The notes below the pieces were generated by a model. It did no database searches, was not told the DNA's origin, and saw nothing but the letters and a program-made list of their open reading frames with translations. Positions 24,301 through 36,489 of a stretch of DNA of 64,000 nt are shown piece after piece; within the stretch, counting starts at the first letter, position 1, and every line of letters begins with the position of its first letter. The DNA lies in contig NC_089284.1 in NCBI RefSeq assembly GCF_963678975.1, forward strand, positions 991,001 to 1,055,000, given 5' to 3'. Position numbers and translations under genes: made by a program. The DNA comes from Dysidea avara (taxonomy: Eukaryota; Porifera; Demospongiae; Dictyoceratida; Dysideidae).

Positions 24301-25165
24301 TGTGATGTAATAAAATTCTATAATGGAATAAATAAATTAGCCGAATGCTCTATTAGGGTGACTGTTCTATTAGAGTATCTCGATCTCGCATTTGCTACAC
24401 GGAGTTGGCTTTCGAATCATAACTCAGTGGTTTGTAATCCGATTCTTCTGTACTACTGCAAGGACTTTCTATGAAGATTATTCCAGCTATACACCAATTT
24501 TCAGCTCATTGCTCTAAGCGGTTTGCCTAGTAGGCGTGAAAACTAATACTTTTTTATTCATAAAAATCGATCGCGTAATTGTGGCACAGGTTGGGTTTTG
24601 TGTCATATCTCCATGGTCTTTATCTCGATTCGTTTCAAACCACCAAAAGGCACTCCTACGATGGTTACTCCATCTACATAGCAATTTTCAACTCATTCCA
24701 TGAAGCGGTTTACCCTGTAGGCGTGACAACAAATCGATCTTGTTTTACGCGAATAATCGGACATAACTCCTGAACCATTCATCGGATTTGTACCAAATTT
24801 GATGCTAGGATTCGTCGTTGGACTCCCTTTCTGTGTGCCAAATTTCAAGGCGATCGGAGTACGCGTTTGGTTGTTATAACAATTTTTGCAAGTGTGCAAA
24901 AAGACGAAGAAGAAAAAAAACGAAACTTTGGCAGCTCGTATCTCGGAAATGGCTGGAGCGATTTCCTTCAAATTTGGAATGTAGACTCCCTTGGCTGGCG
25001 GGCAACTGTGTAGCAAATTTGGATCCAATCAGATAAGTGATCACCGAGATACAAAGGTGTGAAAATGACGTTTTCGTTCTTCCTGTCAATATACTCACGG
25101 GTGTGGCGCGCCGGCTTCTTGGGCCGCACGACACACTACCGTGTGTCTTGATATATATATATATA

Positions 25166-27134
25166 TTGTACCTTGCGTGGGAGGATCAAAGAGATGCCGC
25201 ATATCGTATTCTCCATACAGTACTAATCAACTGCATAACTAGTCATACAGTACAGCTATGCGGCTAATTGGGCAAATACAGTACAGTTATGCGGAGAATT
25301 TGTTTAAGGAATGTCACGTCAACAACACACTGTAAATCGCTAAAACCAGCCAAAGTAATCCTAAGAGTTCGTTCTACAGCTAGGAATAGATTGTATAAAC
25401 ACTTACTGATCGTCTGATCACGAAGCTTTTTAAACACGGCTCCACTAAAGACAGCACGATTGATCACCCCGTCACGTGCATGACATTGTACATCGCTAAA
25501 ACTAGCCAAACTAATCCTATCAGTTCGTTCTACGACTAGAAATAGATTAGTTAAACACTTACTGATATCCTTATCACCGAAAATCGCAGCGGTTTGAGTA
25601 CTTCGCCGAGTGCTGTATTAGCCTCTCGACACACCCCCTCGTACTGTATTTTCCGTACACATGCGTGGCAGTGCTTTAACTCTAACATATTGTACTTTGC
25701 GTGAGACGATCAAAGCGATGCCGCGTATCGTATTCTCCATACAATACTAATCAACTGCATAACTGTACTGTATGAGTCATACAGTACAGTTATGCAGCTA
25801 ATTGGGCAAATACAGTGCAGTTATGCACTTAATTGGGCAAATACAGCACACTTGGGCAAATACAGTAGTTATGCGGAAAATATATTTGTGGAATGTTACA
25901 TAAACAACACACTGTAAATCGCTAAAACCAGCCAAACTAATCTTACGAGTTTGTTCTATGGCTAGGAATAGATTGTATAAGCACTTACTGATCGTCTGAT
26001 CACGAAGCTTTTTAAACACGACTCCACTAAGACAGCATGATTGATCACCCGTCACGTGCGTGACATTGTAAATCGCTAAAACTAGCCAAACTAATCCTAT
26101 TAGTTTGTTCTATGACTAGAAAAGATTAGTTAAACACTTACTGATATGAAAATCGTAGCTGTTTGAATACTAGAGAAAATTGCTCCGAGCCAGACAACCA
26201 CGAAGTACAATATAACACTTAAGGCGGTGTGTGTACGAAAAATACAGTACTCGGGGGGTGTCTCAAGGCAAATACAGCACTCTACTTTGCCTCGTGCTGT
26301 ATTAGCCTCTCGACACACACCCTTGTACTGTATTTTCCGTACACACGCCGGCGGTGCTTTAATTCTAACATAAAGAACTTTGCGTGGGAGGATCAAAGAA
26401 AAAAGTGTTTTATATTTGCCATAAGCACCCAAGTATTCTATATTGGGCAGTTATAGAACACTTTAATATACCACAGTTCTATATCAGGTAGTTATAGAAC
26501 TGCCAGGTCTATCGTGTAGACTGATAGCCTACTTTAAGTGAGTAATCACTCAACTCTGACCAGTACAACTAATCAACCATGCCAGTGTAGGCTGATAGCC
26601 TGACTGTGCTGGCTGACCAGTCAACCCAACCAGTAAGAGCAAAACCACTGGATTTAATTTATAGACACACTTGAAGATTTCAATGATGGTTGCTTGTGGT
26701 CAGCAGCAGTGAACGTTCTTAGTACGTTTTGCCTACATAAATGGACGAGTCCTAGGAATATCACGGAAATATGCTTATTAAAGTACCACAATCAAAAACT
26801 TTTAGTATTGAGAAGACGGACTAGACTCACAAAACGACTAATAAAGGTGCAGCACAGTGCAATGTAGGCGCAATGCCTATTCTACCGATGATAACACTCA
26901 TCCGTGAGTTTCTAATTGTTTCGTGTCTCTTGTCACTCTTGTGTGTACCTCAAGTTGACAGTTCTCTATACCAGATAAAGCACTGCCTTTCGCTCGTGCT
27001 ATACGGGAAATATAGCACTCAAAGAGTGGTCTCGAGACAAAATATAACACTTGGCTTCGCCTCATGCTATATTTGTCTCTCACCCACTCATTACGTGTTA
27101 TATTTCCCGTATAGCACTCACAGCAATGCTTTAT
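25166..27134. repeat. Spacer between inverted copies A and B with internal tandem duplications
   Basis: A block containing cgctaaaaccagccaaa and gaatagatt occurs four times (near 25331, 25491, 25919 and 26070), that is, two dimers of a roughly 160-bp unit. gcgtgggaggatcaaag recurs near 25170 and 26380. Two palindromic segments lie at 26195-26367 and 26975-27135. No gene is supported; the short frames follow the repeats. Confidence 0.65.
26195..26367. repeat. Palindromic hairpin element
   Basis: Left strand blocks (gtgtgtacgaaaaatacagt, gcaaatacagcac) reappear as reverse complements on the right (gtgctgtattagcctc, actgtattttccgtacacac). Its architecture resembles the hairpins at 26975-27135 and 52783-52910. 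Confidence 0.65.
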
Positions 27135-27135
27135 C
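26975..27135. repeat. Palindromic hairpin element
   Basis: ataaagcactgcc, gtgctatacgggaaatatag and gagacaaaatata at the left mirror ctatatttcccgtatagcac and gcaatgctttat at the right. Imperfect palindrome. Confidence 0.65.
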
Positions 27136-28059
27136 TAATACATACATATATATCAAGACACACGATAGTGTATCGTGCGGCCCAAGAAGCCGGTGCGCCA
27201 CACGGTGAGTATATTAACAGGAAGAAAGAAAACGCAATTTTCACTCCTATGTAGCTCTGTGATCCCTTATCCGATTGGAACCAAATTTGCTACAGAAGTG
27301 CTAGCCAGTTATGGGAGTCTACATACCAAATTTGAAGAAAATCGGTCCAGCCATTTCCGAGATACGAGCGAACAAAATTTTGTTTTAATTTCTTCGTTTT
27401 TTTCTACTTCTTCATTTCGCACACTTCGCAAAATCTGCCATAAAACACGAATGCGTGCTCCAATCGGGCTGAAATTTGGCACACTTGAAGGGCTCATTAA
27501 GGCGGATCTCAGTACCAACTTTGGTAGGAATCCGATGGACATTCACGGAGTTATGATCGATTATTCGCGTAAAATAAGGTTGAAGGTCTGTCACACCCAC
27601 AGGGTAAACCCCTTGAAGGAATGAGTTGAAAATTGCTATGTATATGGAGTAACCATCATAGGAGTGCCTTTTTGTGGTTTGAAAAGAATCGAGATAAAGA
27701 CCATGGAGATATGACACAAAACCCAACCTGTGTCACAATTATGCAATCGATATTATGACACAAAACCCAACCTGTGTCACAATTATGCAATCGATATTTA
27801 TGAATAAAAAAGCTATTACTTTTCACGCCTACCAGGCAAACCGCTTAGAGCAATGAGCTGAAAATCGGTGTGTAGCTGGAATAATCATCATAGAAAGTCC
27901 TTGCAGCAGTACAGAAGAATCGGATTACAAACCACTGAGTCATGATTCAAAAGCCAACTACGTGTTGCAAATGCGAGATCGAGATACTCTAATAGAACAG
28001 TCACCCTAATAGAGCATTCGGCCACCTTTATAACTTACTCCATTAAAGAATTATATTAC

Positions 28060-29805
28060 ATTGCAAGTTATTCTGTACAGAATTCAGCTACAACCAGTTA
28101 ATCTGATAGACAATTCAGCTACAGGCAAGTCACTCTGTAGAGAGTTCACCTAGAAACAAAACACCCTGTAGAGAGATCAGCTAGAAGAAGTCACTTTGTA
28201 GAGAGTTCAGTTACAAAGAAACTATGCACCATGTAGAGAGTTCAGCTGCAAACAAATCACCCTGTAGAGAAATCAGCTAGAAGAAGTCACCTTGTAGAGA
28301 GTTCAGCTACAAAGAAACCATCATGTAGAGAATTCAGCTGAAAAAAATCACCCTGGAGAGAGTTCAGCTACAAAAAGATCACCCTGTAGAGAGTTCAGCT
28401 AGAAGAATTCACCCTATAGAGAGTTCAGCTGCAAATAAATCACGCTGTAGAGAATTCAGCTATAAACAAACCACCCTGTAGAAAGATCAGCTAGAAGAAG
28501 TTACCTTGTAGAGAGTTCAGCTACAAAGAAACTATCATGTAGAGAGATCAGCTACAAACAATTCACCCTGTAGAGAGTTCAGCAAGTAGAAGTCACCTTG
28601 TAGAGAGTTCAGCTACAAAGAATCCATCATGTAGAGAGTTCAGCTGCAAACAAATCACCCTATAGAGAGTTTCAGGTACGAAAAGATCACTGTAGAGAGT
28701 TCAGCTAGAAGAAGTTACCTTGTAGAGAGTTCAGCTACAAACAATTCACCCTGTACAGAGATCAGTTTGAAGACGTTCTTTTTAGAGAGTTCAGCTACAA
28801 ACAAATCACCCTATAGAAAGATCAGCTAGAAGAAGTCACATTGTAGAGAGTTACAAAGAAACCACCATGTAGAGAGTTCAGCTACAAACAAATCACCTGT
28901 AGAGATTTCAACTACAAACAAATCACCCTGTATAGAGAGATCACCTAGAAGAAGTTACCTTGTAGAGAGTTCAGCTATAAACAATTCACACTGTACAGAG
29001 ATCAGATAGAAGAAATTACCTTGTGGTGAGTTCAGCTACAAAGAAACCATCATGTAGAGAGTTCAGCTGCAAACAAATCACCTGTAGAGAGTTCAGCTAC
29101 AAACAAATCACCCTGTACAGAGATCAGCTAAAGAAGTTACCTTGTAGAGAGCTCAGCTATAAACAATTCACCCTGTGCAGACATCAGCTAAAGAAGTTAC
29201 CTTGTAGAGAGTTCAGTTACAAAGAAACCACCATGTAGAGAGTTTAGCTACAAACTAGTGACTGTGTAGAGACATCAGCTAGAAGAAGTTACTTTGTAGA
29301 GAGTTCAGCTACAAAGAAACCATCATGTAGAGAGTTCAATTACAAACAAGTGACCCTGTAGAGACATCAGCTAGAAGAAGTTACCTTGTAGAGAGTTAAG
29401 CTGCAAAGAAACTGTCATGTAGAGAGTTCAGTTACACTACAAACAAATCCTGTAGAAATATCAGCTAGAAGAAGCCACCTTGTAGAGAGTTCAGTTGCAA
29501 AGAAACCACCATGTAGAGAGTTCAGCTGACCCTGTAGAGACATCAACTAGAAGAAGTTACTTTGTAGAGAGTTCAGCTACAAAGAAACCATCATGTAGAG
29601 AGTTCAACTACAAACAAGTGACCCTGTAGAGACATCAGCTAGAAGAAGTTACCTTGTAGAGAGTTCAGCTGCGAAGAAACCATCATGTAGAGAGTTCAGC
29701 TACAAACAAATCACCCTGTAGAAATATCAGCTAGAAGAAGTCACTTTGTAGAGTGTTCAGTTATAAAGAAACCACAGTGTAGAGTGTTCTGTAATAAATA
29801 TATGT
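28060..29805 (-). repeat. Minisatellite, about 31-bp period, copy B
   Basis: Reverse complement of the copy A minisatellite, with units like ctgtagagagttcagctaca. It is interrupted at its right edge by the TA target of the Tc1 element. Confidence 0.9.
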
Positions 29806-29885
29806 ATTATACAGTATGGGTCAAAAAAAAGTTTACATTTCGTTTTTTTTAAACCATCATAGATTTGTACTAATATGATAGTTGT

Positions 29886-30006
29886 AACGATTGCACAATA
29901 AAACGATTGCATGGTAATAAAACGATTGCATGGTAACAAAACGATAGCATGGCAATAAAAACGATTACGCAGAAGCGTTTAAACGATTGCGTAATCGTTT
30001 TAACGA
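29886..30006. promoter_or_regulatory. Subterminal iterated aacgattgc motifs, left end
   Basis: aacgattgc or close variants start at 29886, 29902, 29921, 29940, 29960 and 29982, and a complementary gtaatcgttt at 29991. Similar copies lie at the right end (35001, and tcaatcgttt near 34980). Iterated subterminal motifs are typical binding sites of transposon proteins; the binder here is unknown. Confidence 0.6.
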
Positions 30007-30106
30007 AAAATGGGCGGATACTGTATTCACCATTGTACGAGCACAGCTGTACAGTAATTCATTCTTAACGTACGAGTGCAGCGAGTGCTGAAACTGGCAT
30101 GCCGTT

Positions 30107-32380
30107 ATGGAACCTATGAGTCTCAGACGAGCGTTAGCGCTCATTAATGCAGAAGCTGGTAAGTCATTGGTGGTTTGTGGTGCGGTATCACCTGTAGCCT
30201 CTAATGTAATTTGTTGAATAAACCCGAAGCCACCCAAGAGTCCGACCACAAACCACCACGCCTTTTACCACTAGCCCATTAATTGCTGTTATTTTTCACA
30301 GAATGCTACAGCCATTACGTGGTACTTTGGCCAGAGGGAAGTGTGTCCTCTGTGAATGCTGACAGTGTACAACCCCGCCAACGAAGTATTGGTGAAGAAT
30401 ATATTGTAACTGTTGGCAAAAAGAAGATAGAACACAAAGCCACTATTGTAGCACGAGGTGAACTAAAACTATACAAAGTATATGCAATTACATGTAGTAA
30501 ATAAAATTTCTAGGCACAAAATCTGAAATGGAAAAAAATTGAAGATAGGTTTGTTGCTGGTGAATGGTTACCACCACAGGGAGCAATCCCCAAGAAAGCA
30601 CCACCAACCAACACGCCAAAAAAAAAGGAAAAGAAAACGAAAAAGTAAAGAAACACCACAAACAGAAACACTACAAAAAGAAACACTACAAAAAGAAACA
30701 AAAAAAGGAAAGAAAGCTAGTGGTAAGTAACATTAAAGTTTTCCAATACATTGTGTTGAGCTCAATTTAATCTACAGGTACAATTTTGTTTGTCACACCA
30801 ACATCCTCCAGTTCTCCTGCCAGTTCTATAGTGACAACAACATCCATCAGTTGTACTCAGGTAGCACCGACATCCATTCAACCTACATTGGTGACGACTC
30901 TCCCTGACGAGATGACAACTCCCAGGCTCCCTATGTCAGCCACTCCAACTGCAGAGCTGACAACTCTCCCTGCAACAGTGACAACAACCGACATTCTTCC
31001 TGTGGCACCAACAGCTTCTACAATTTTACCTGCGGTGGTGGCAGCTCTCCCTGAGGTGATGAGAACAACTCCCAGACTCCCCATGCCAGTGGCAACTACC
31101 ACTCAAGCTGCAGAGATGATGACTCTCCCTACAGCAATGACAGCTTTTGCCACTCTCCCTGTGTCAGCAACAACTGCCACTCCTCCTATAGTGGTGACAA
31201 CTCCTGCCAATCTCCCTGTGGCAGCAACAGCTGCCATTCTCCCTGCAACAGCAACAACATCGAATCACTCAATACTACCAGAGACATCCTCACCGGGATC
31301 AGTGTCCAACCACTTTAACACCTTCCCTTTTGTACCTCCAACAACCAGTCCAAAATTGGACCCATTTAGCTCATTGGTCTTAGAGCTTGACATCACATCT
31401 CCACAGGCTGACAGGGTCATCGATGAATTACGATATATGGACGATGACTTCAGTTGGGACCCACATGAACAACTGAAATACTTCTCTTCAGGTATCTACC
31501 TATAAAAAATATATATATGAATGTAATTGTGATTATTAATTACAGAGTCTGAGAATGGTAGTGTGATATGTGACAACAGCAATAAGAACAACCATAACCA
31601 CAATAATTATGGCAGTGACATCACCAATAACACTGGCACCTTGCAATTCTTGGAAGAGTCAATCAAACAAATGCTGGGGGCCCATACAAAACAATTGTTG
31701 GAATCCCAAAGATCCTTCATTACCAGGCTTGAAGCTCTTGAACACAAGGCCAATGGTATGATCAGCATCCAGTTTAACTTGTACACAATGATTTTATTTT
31801 TCACACAGAACAACAAGTTGAAATAAGAAACAGCCATCCAGCCAGGTGCCATGCCACCACCTCCAGCAGTCCACCATCCACCCCTCACTGGATATCAGTA
31901 ACACCATCAGTAACATCATCAGCACACAGAGCATCACAAACACCAGGAGCATCACAAACACCAGTATCATTACAAACACCAGTATCAGCAACATCATCAG
32001 CACATCACTGTAATCCAATACAACAATCTAAGAAATCACTCAAATATGGAATGTTGTCATTGAGTGACATCGACAGAACAAAACTTGTGGATCCAGATAT
32101 CGTGATAGCAAAGTACAAGCATTACCATGAGACAGATAAGATCTCAGATCTTGCCCAAAAGCTAGCCCAAAAGTCTTATTTTGGAGACAATGTATTAGTC
32201 AGATGTACTGTATTCGGAACCAGTCGTTACCCTGCTCTGCCAATCTCGGTATTAAATGATATCAAGAGAAAGATATTTCAACTTCTTCCAGAATACTGGG
32301 TGGACCCAGTAAAGTATGAGACAACTTGGTGTAAATGTTCCAATTCCATTGGCCAACGGTGCAGGCGCCTGCGTCAATGA
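30107..32380 (+). CDS. BEN-domain protein encoded by the Tc1 element
   Basis: BEN domains bind DNA and chromatin factors. Proposed exons: 30107-30158, 30302-30477, 30514-30722, 30778-31491, 31546-31755 and 31809-32380. Exons 4-6 join cleanly. The C-terminal BEN domain contains LAQKLAQKSYFGDNVLVRCT, then PALPISVLNDIKRKIFQLLP and CSNSIGQRCRRLR, ending at the stop. The middle is a Thr/Pro/Ala-rich low-complexity tract followed by a coiled-coil-like helix (FLEESIKQMLGAHTKQLLES). The N-terminal part (ECYSHYVVLWPEGSVSSV) resembles the short beta domain often found upstream of BEN domains in invertebrates. Exon 3 contains a run of nine A (30618-30626) where one extra base breaks the frame; this may be a real frameshift or a sequencing error. 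The start ATG at 30107 is a choice. Confidence 0.72.
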
Positions 32381-33805
32381 GTGTTGCACAATAACTCATC
32401 TTATTATCCCAATAAGTCTGCATATCCTGTATTTATTAAATTTTAAACATATGTTGAATACATTAAATGAATTAATCCATTATTCTGAATATACAGAAAA
32501 AACTAGTACTTATAACTACACAAAAATACCAGTTTTCCCATATCTAGCCACACTTAAAACTGTACTATAAAAACCAGATCCAGTTACATATTTAAGGCGG
32601 CAGCTACCTGATAAATCACACGTAATTGGATCTGGGCATTTCATTTACAGAAATGAGAAGTGGGCAATGACTATCCCACAGTCCTTCTGAAAGCATTTGA
32701 AGTCACCATACTCAAATTTCCCCATACATTTTGGAGGAATGCAATAAAAGGCGTAATAACCCGCGACACGTGATACCTCAGATTCTGAACCAGATTTGCA
32801 AAAAGCAGTGAATAGCGATTAAGATGAACTATAGGAGAAGGAAATTTAAGCTCGTCATTTTAAGGTTGAAAATCACTTTCTATGTGGTGAATTGAATGGT
32901 AGATATTTGGAAAGGAACGCTCTGAGATATTTTGATGTCTTAACAGTCATTACCTTCACTACATTAGTGTTACAATGAAACGAAAGCATTGTGAATTAGT
33001 TCTGCAGGTTAGTTTGTGAAAATTAGTGTCCAGTGATTAAGCAAAATAATGTCCGTGCTATGTAGCAAACTTTTTCATATGCAGGCACCTGCTAATTGAT
33101 GAAGATGTACAAGCGTTGTAGTGATTAGTAGAAAGTGCAGGATTAATGGCTTAGTGCAGGATTAATGGCTTACCACAGGTACTTCCTAGTTGTTATAGAC
33201 CACATAATCGCTGCAGAAAGTTAGTTCCGCTACCATTCTTTTCGTCACTAATATATTCATAGGAAGCCACAACCTGTTTGTGGTAACCTCGTTATCGGGT
33301 AGCTACCACCTTAAGTAGATGAGGGTAACTTCGTTAAGTTTCATTAACTAATTTTCTCTGATCGTGATTGTAAGAAAATGTACAGGGAGTTATTCTTACT
33401 GACCGTACACTGCTTAATAGTAAACTTACAAACTGCTTTGAAAGCATATCCTGTATATTCCTGTTCCTTCTCCTCTTAATAAAATAGTAGTGCTGTTTTC
33501 CATCGCAGCAATTACTCATATTTTTGCCTTTACCATCTAGGATAAGTAGCCACGCGGTAATGAAAATTTTTCTTGCTTGTAAATTGGCAACTATCACGTA
33601 AGCTATTCTAGAATGTTCTTTACACGTGATTGCAAAATTTGCTGACAGGTACACTCGTGATATAATTACTCTGGATGTACTCGTGCTCTAGTTCGTATCA
33701 GTCTAGTGGTGTGAAGGAGTGCTGCGCTACATTGTTTCAGCTAAATCTTTTGTGAGGTTAGTGATTTCATTAATAATCAAATAATATGTACAATACAACA
33801 TTGTG
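32381..33805. other. Non-coding interior of the Tc1 element
   Basis: About 1.4 kb between the two convergent stop codons. No exon or known repeat was recognised on either strand. It may hold 3' UTRs or the remains of another insertion. Confidence 0.5.
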
Positions 33806-34890
33806 CTAATAACCCGTAGCAGCTCCATTTAATTCAATAACTTTAGGAAATACTTTTCTAAGATGATTAATGTACTTATTACATTTGTCAATAGTAACAG
33901 TTTCCCAAAATTGCTTTATTCCTTCTATCAACTCTTCCTTCGTTGTAGGCTTGACGACACGTCGGTTGTACTCCTTTAGTTCGTGCCAAAGGTTTTCGAT
34001 TGGGTTACAATCGGGAGATTCAGCTGGAGTCCTCCACCAAGTCACTTTATTCTGAGAAAGGAAGTCCTTCGCTTCGTTGGAGGTATGCTTCGGGTCATTG
34101 TCAGCCATAAAACGGTGACTATCTGGATAAACACTTCTGAGAAAAGGCAATAGCGTCTTCTCCAATACTTTTGTGTACAAAGTGGCATCCATGATACCTT
34201 CGAAGATGCAGATTCCTGTTCGTCCTCGTTTGCTGATCCCTGCCCAGACATGTACTTTAACTGGATGTTTGGCCCTGTATAAAAATAACATTAATTTACA
34301 GTAACACATTTTTTAAAATAATGTATTTATGCATATATATATATTCGATGTAGATTATACCTGGGTTTCAGTCTAGGAGGTTCTCCTTGCTTTCTGCAAC
34401 AGAATCGTTTGTGGCTTTCCAGTTGCACAGAGCATTCGTCCGTCCAGACTACATCATCGAAGCTGTTGTGAAGGTATTGACGAGCCCACTCTAGCCGCTT
34501 CACTTTGTTGGCGTGTCTGATCAACTGGCAGTATGCACTTCCTCGAAATGTCCAGCCTAGCTGGGTGCGGCAGCGAAGAACAGTTCTTTCACTGATGTTA
34601 AATCCTTGCGATAGCAGCAGGGAACGCAATTGATATGCAGTCGTTTCGTCGTCCTCCCTCATCTTTGCCTCTACAATCGCTTGCATTTGTTGCGTGATTG
34701 ATGATGGTCTCCCTGAACCAGGCTTTCTCGATAGTGAGCCGGTCTCAATAAATCTAGCAATGAACTTAGCCACACCATCTCGCGATACTTTTAAGTTTTC
34801 TTTAAGAAGCAACTTGACGATCGTTGGAGGTCTACATCCAAGTCGATAAAAGTGAATGATACGTCGTTTCTCGTACAGGTTATAAACCAT
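33806..34890 (-). CDS. Tc1-type DD34E transposase, 332 aa, apparently intact
   Basis: Cut-and-paste transposase acting on TA targets. Two exons, 34890-34361 and 34274-33806, join in phase 2 across an 86-nt intron into 332 residues without a stop, close to the usual 340. The N-terminal paired-like helix-turn-helix region begins MVYNLYEKRRIIHFYRLG; the GSGRPSS segment is the GRPR-like linker between its two halves. Catalytic residues are D151 in WTDE, D235 in MADNDPKH and E270 in NPIENLW, with 34 residues between the last two, the Tc1 signature. It is convergent with the BEN gene of the same element. With intact frame, triad and both TIRs, the copy could be recently active. Confidence 0.92.
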
Positions 34891-35339
34891 TTTGTCTGAT
34901 AACCAATTGTGATGTCTTGCAATCCGTCGGCTTGCGTTATTTATAGCTAATAAAATCTATAAACGTTTAAATGTGCTCAATCGTTTCAACGTAACATTAC
35001 AACGATTGCAATGGTTTAAACGAACTACTCCTATACAGTTTATTGCACAAGCACCGCATCGTTTTTATTAATTATTTCGTTTTACATAATCGTTTTGTCA
35101 AAACGAAACGTATGTAAAACTATAGCATTATAATCGTTTATACAAAACGAAATGTAAACTTTTTTTTGACCCATACTGTATATATATATATATAATTTGT
35201 ACATTTACTGATAAAATCAGAAATATTTAAAGTATTTAACATCTGATTCATCTTTTCTTCTTCCTATGGTAAAGAAAAGAAAATCCCCAAAGCCAGCCAT
35301 AGGCCGGCTTTGGGGTATACAAACACAAAAAGAAGTGAA

Positions 35340-35662
35340 ATCTAATCAAAAACAGCTAAGCTGTAAAAAAAGGTGCGGCCCCAAGAAGGCCATGGTGAAA
35401 AAAGATGTGAAATCCAAGGTGGCGGCCAAGAAATGGCTGTGATGGTAGGTTAATGGTAAAAATTTTAATAACGACAAGTCAGGTGAATTTTGTGCCAAGA
35501 CCAAGCGACACCAAATTCACCTGAATTGTCGTTATTAAAATTTTTACCATTAACCTACCATCACAGCCATTTCTTGGCCGCCACCTTGGATTTCACATCT
35601 TTTTCACCATGGCCTTTTTGAGGCCGCATCTTTTTTTACAGCTTAGCTGTTTTTGATTAGAT
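35340..35662. repeat. Terminal hairpin of copy B, near-perfect
   Basis: Arms of about 145 bp are almost exact reverse complements, from tctaatcaaaaacagctaag to its mirror ttttgattaga, with a loop near 35495. The same hairpin closes copies A and C. Confidence 0.85.
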
Positions 35663-36489
35663 ATATCAAGACACACTATCGTGCGGCCCAAGAAGCCGGC
35701 GCGCCACACCGTGAGTATATTGACAGGAAGAAAGAAAACGTCATTTTCACACTTTTTTATCTCGGTGATAGCTTATCCGATTGAAACCAAATTTGCTGCA
35801 GAGTTGCCCGCCAGCTAGGGGAATCTACATTCCAAATTTGAAGGAAATCAATCAAGCCATTTCCGAGATATGAGCGGCCAAAGTTTCGTTTTTTTTTCTT
35901 CGTTTTTTTTCTTCTTCGTCTTTTCGCACACTTGCAAAAATTGCTATAAAATGCAAACGTGTGCTCCGATCGCCTTGAAATTTGGCACACAGAAAGGGAG
36001 TCCAAAGGCACATCCTAGCATCAAATTTGGTGCAAATCCGATGAATGGTTCAGGCGTTATGACCGATTATTCGCGTAAAACAAGATCGATTTGTTGTCAC
36101 GCCTACAGGGTAAACTGCTTCATGGAATGAACTGAAAATTGCTATGTAGATGGAGTAACCATCGTAGGAGTGCCTTTTGGTGGTTTGAAAGGAATCGAGA
36201 TTAAGACCACGGAGATATGACACAAAACCCAACCTGTGTCACAATTACGCGATCGATTTTTAGTAATTAAAAAGTATTAGTTTTTACGCCTACTAGGCAA
36301 ACCGCTAAAAGCAATGAGCTGAAAATCGGTGTATAGCTGGAATAATCTTCATAGAAAGTCCTTGCAGTAGTATAGAAGAATTGGATTACAAACCACTGAG
36401 TTATGATTCGAAAGCCAACTCTGTGTAGCAAATGCGAGATCGAGATACTCTAATAGAACAGTCACCCTAATAGAGCATTCAGCTAATTT

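Larger units (their letters stand above)
21953..25165 (-). mobile_element. Composite repeat U, copy A (inverted)
   Basis: One of three copies of a unit of roughly 3.3 kb. Read on the minus strand it starts atcaagacacac near 25160, then has a unique segment of about 0.85 kb (25165-24310), about 2 kb of minisatellite (24300-22320), a short spacer with ccccaaagccagcc, and the hairpin at its end (22122-21953). In this copy the hairpin has lost its central part. No transposase is visible, so the class is unknown. Copies B and C lie in the opposite orientation to the right. Confidence 0.75.
29812..35178. mobile_element. Tc1-family transposon carrying a BEN-domain gene
   Basis: The 5367-bp element has termini cagtatgggtcaaaaaaaag and its complement ending ttttgacccatactg. 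The similarity runs at least 35 bp through gtttacatttcgtt, and TA dinucleotides flank both ends, the target duplication of Tc1/mariner. It carries an intact transposase (33806-34890, minus) and a BEN-domain gene (30107-32380, plus), tail-to-tail. It is larger than a typical 1.3-2.5 kb Tc1 element. Both subterminal zones repeat the motif aacgattgc. It inserted into composite repeat copy B. Confidence 0.9.
27135..35662 (+). mobile_element. Composite repeat U, copy B, split by a Tc1 element
   Basis: Starts atcaagacacacgatagtg, then a unique segment to about 28060, minisatellite 28060-29805, then the Tc1 insertion (29812-35178), then the ccccaaagccagcc spacer (35181-35339) and the terminal hairpin (35340-35662). 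Without the insertion it is about 3.16 kb. It abuts copy C directly, in the same orientation, so B and C form a tandem pair. Confidence 0.75.

Noticed and set aside
24693..25134. Repeated open frames of 80-150 codons in the unique segment of unit U (also 27175-27726 and 35757-36232)
   Set aside because: Open on both strands, no domain, and they follow the repeat rather than exon structure.
28060..29805. CRISPR array
   Set aside because: Direct repeats have no uniform spacers; the units are diverged and contiguous, a minisatellite in a eukaryotic genome.
30878..31102. Minus-strand frame over the Thr/Pro-rich part of the BEN gene
   Set aside because: Antisense of a low-complexity coding region with clear plus-strand splice phases.
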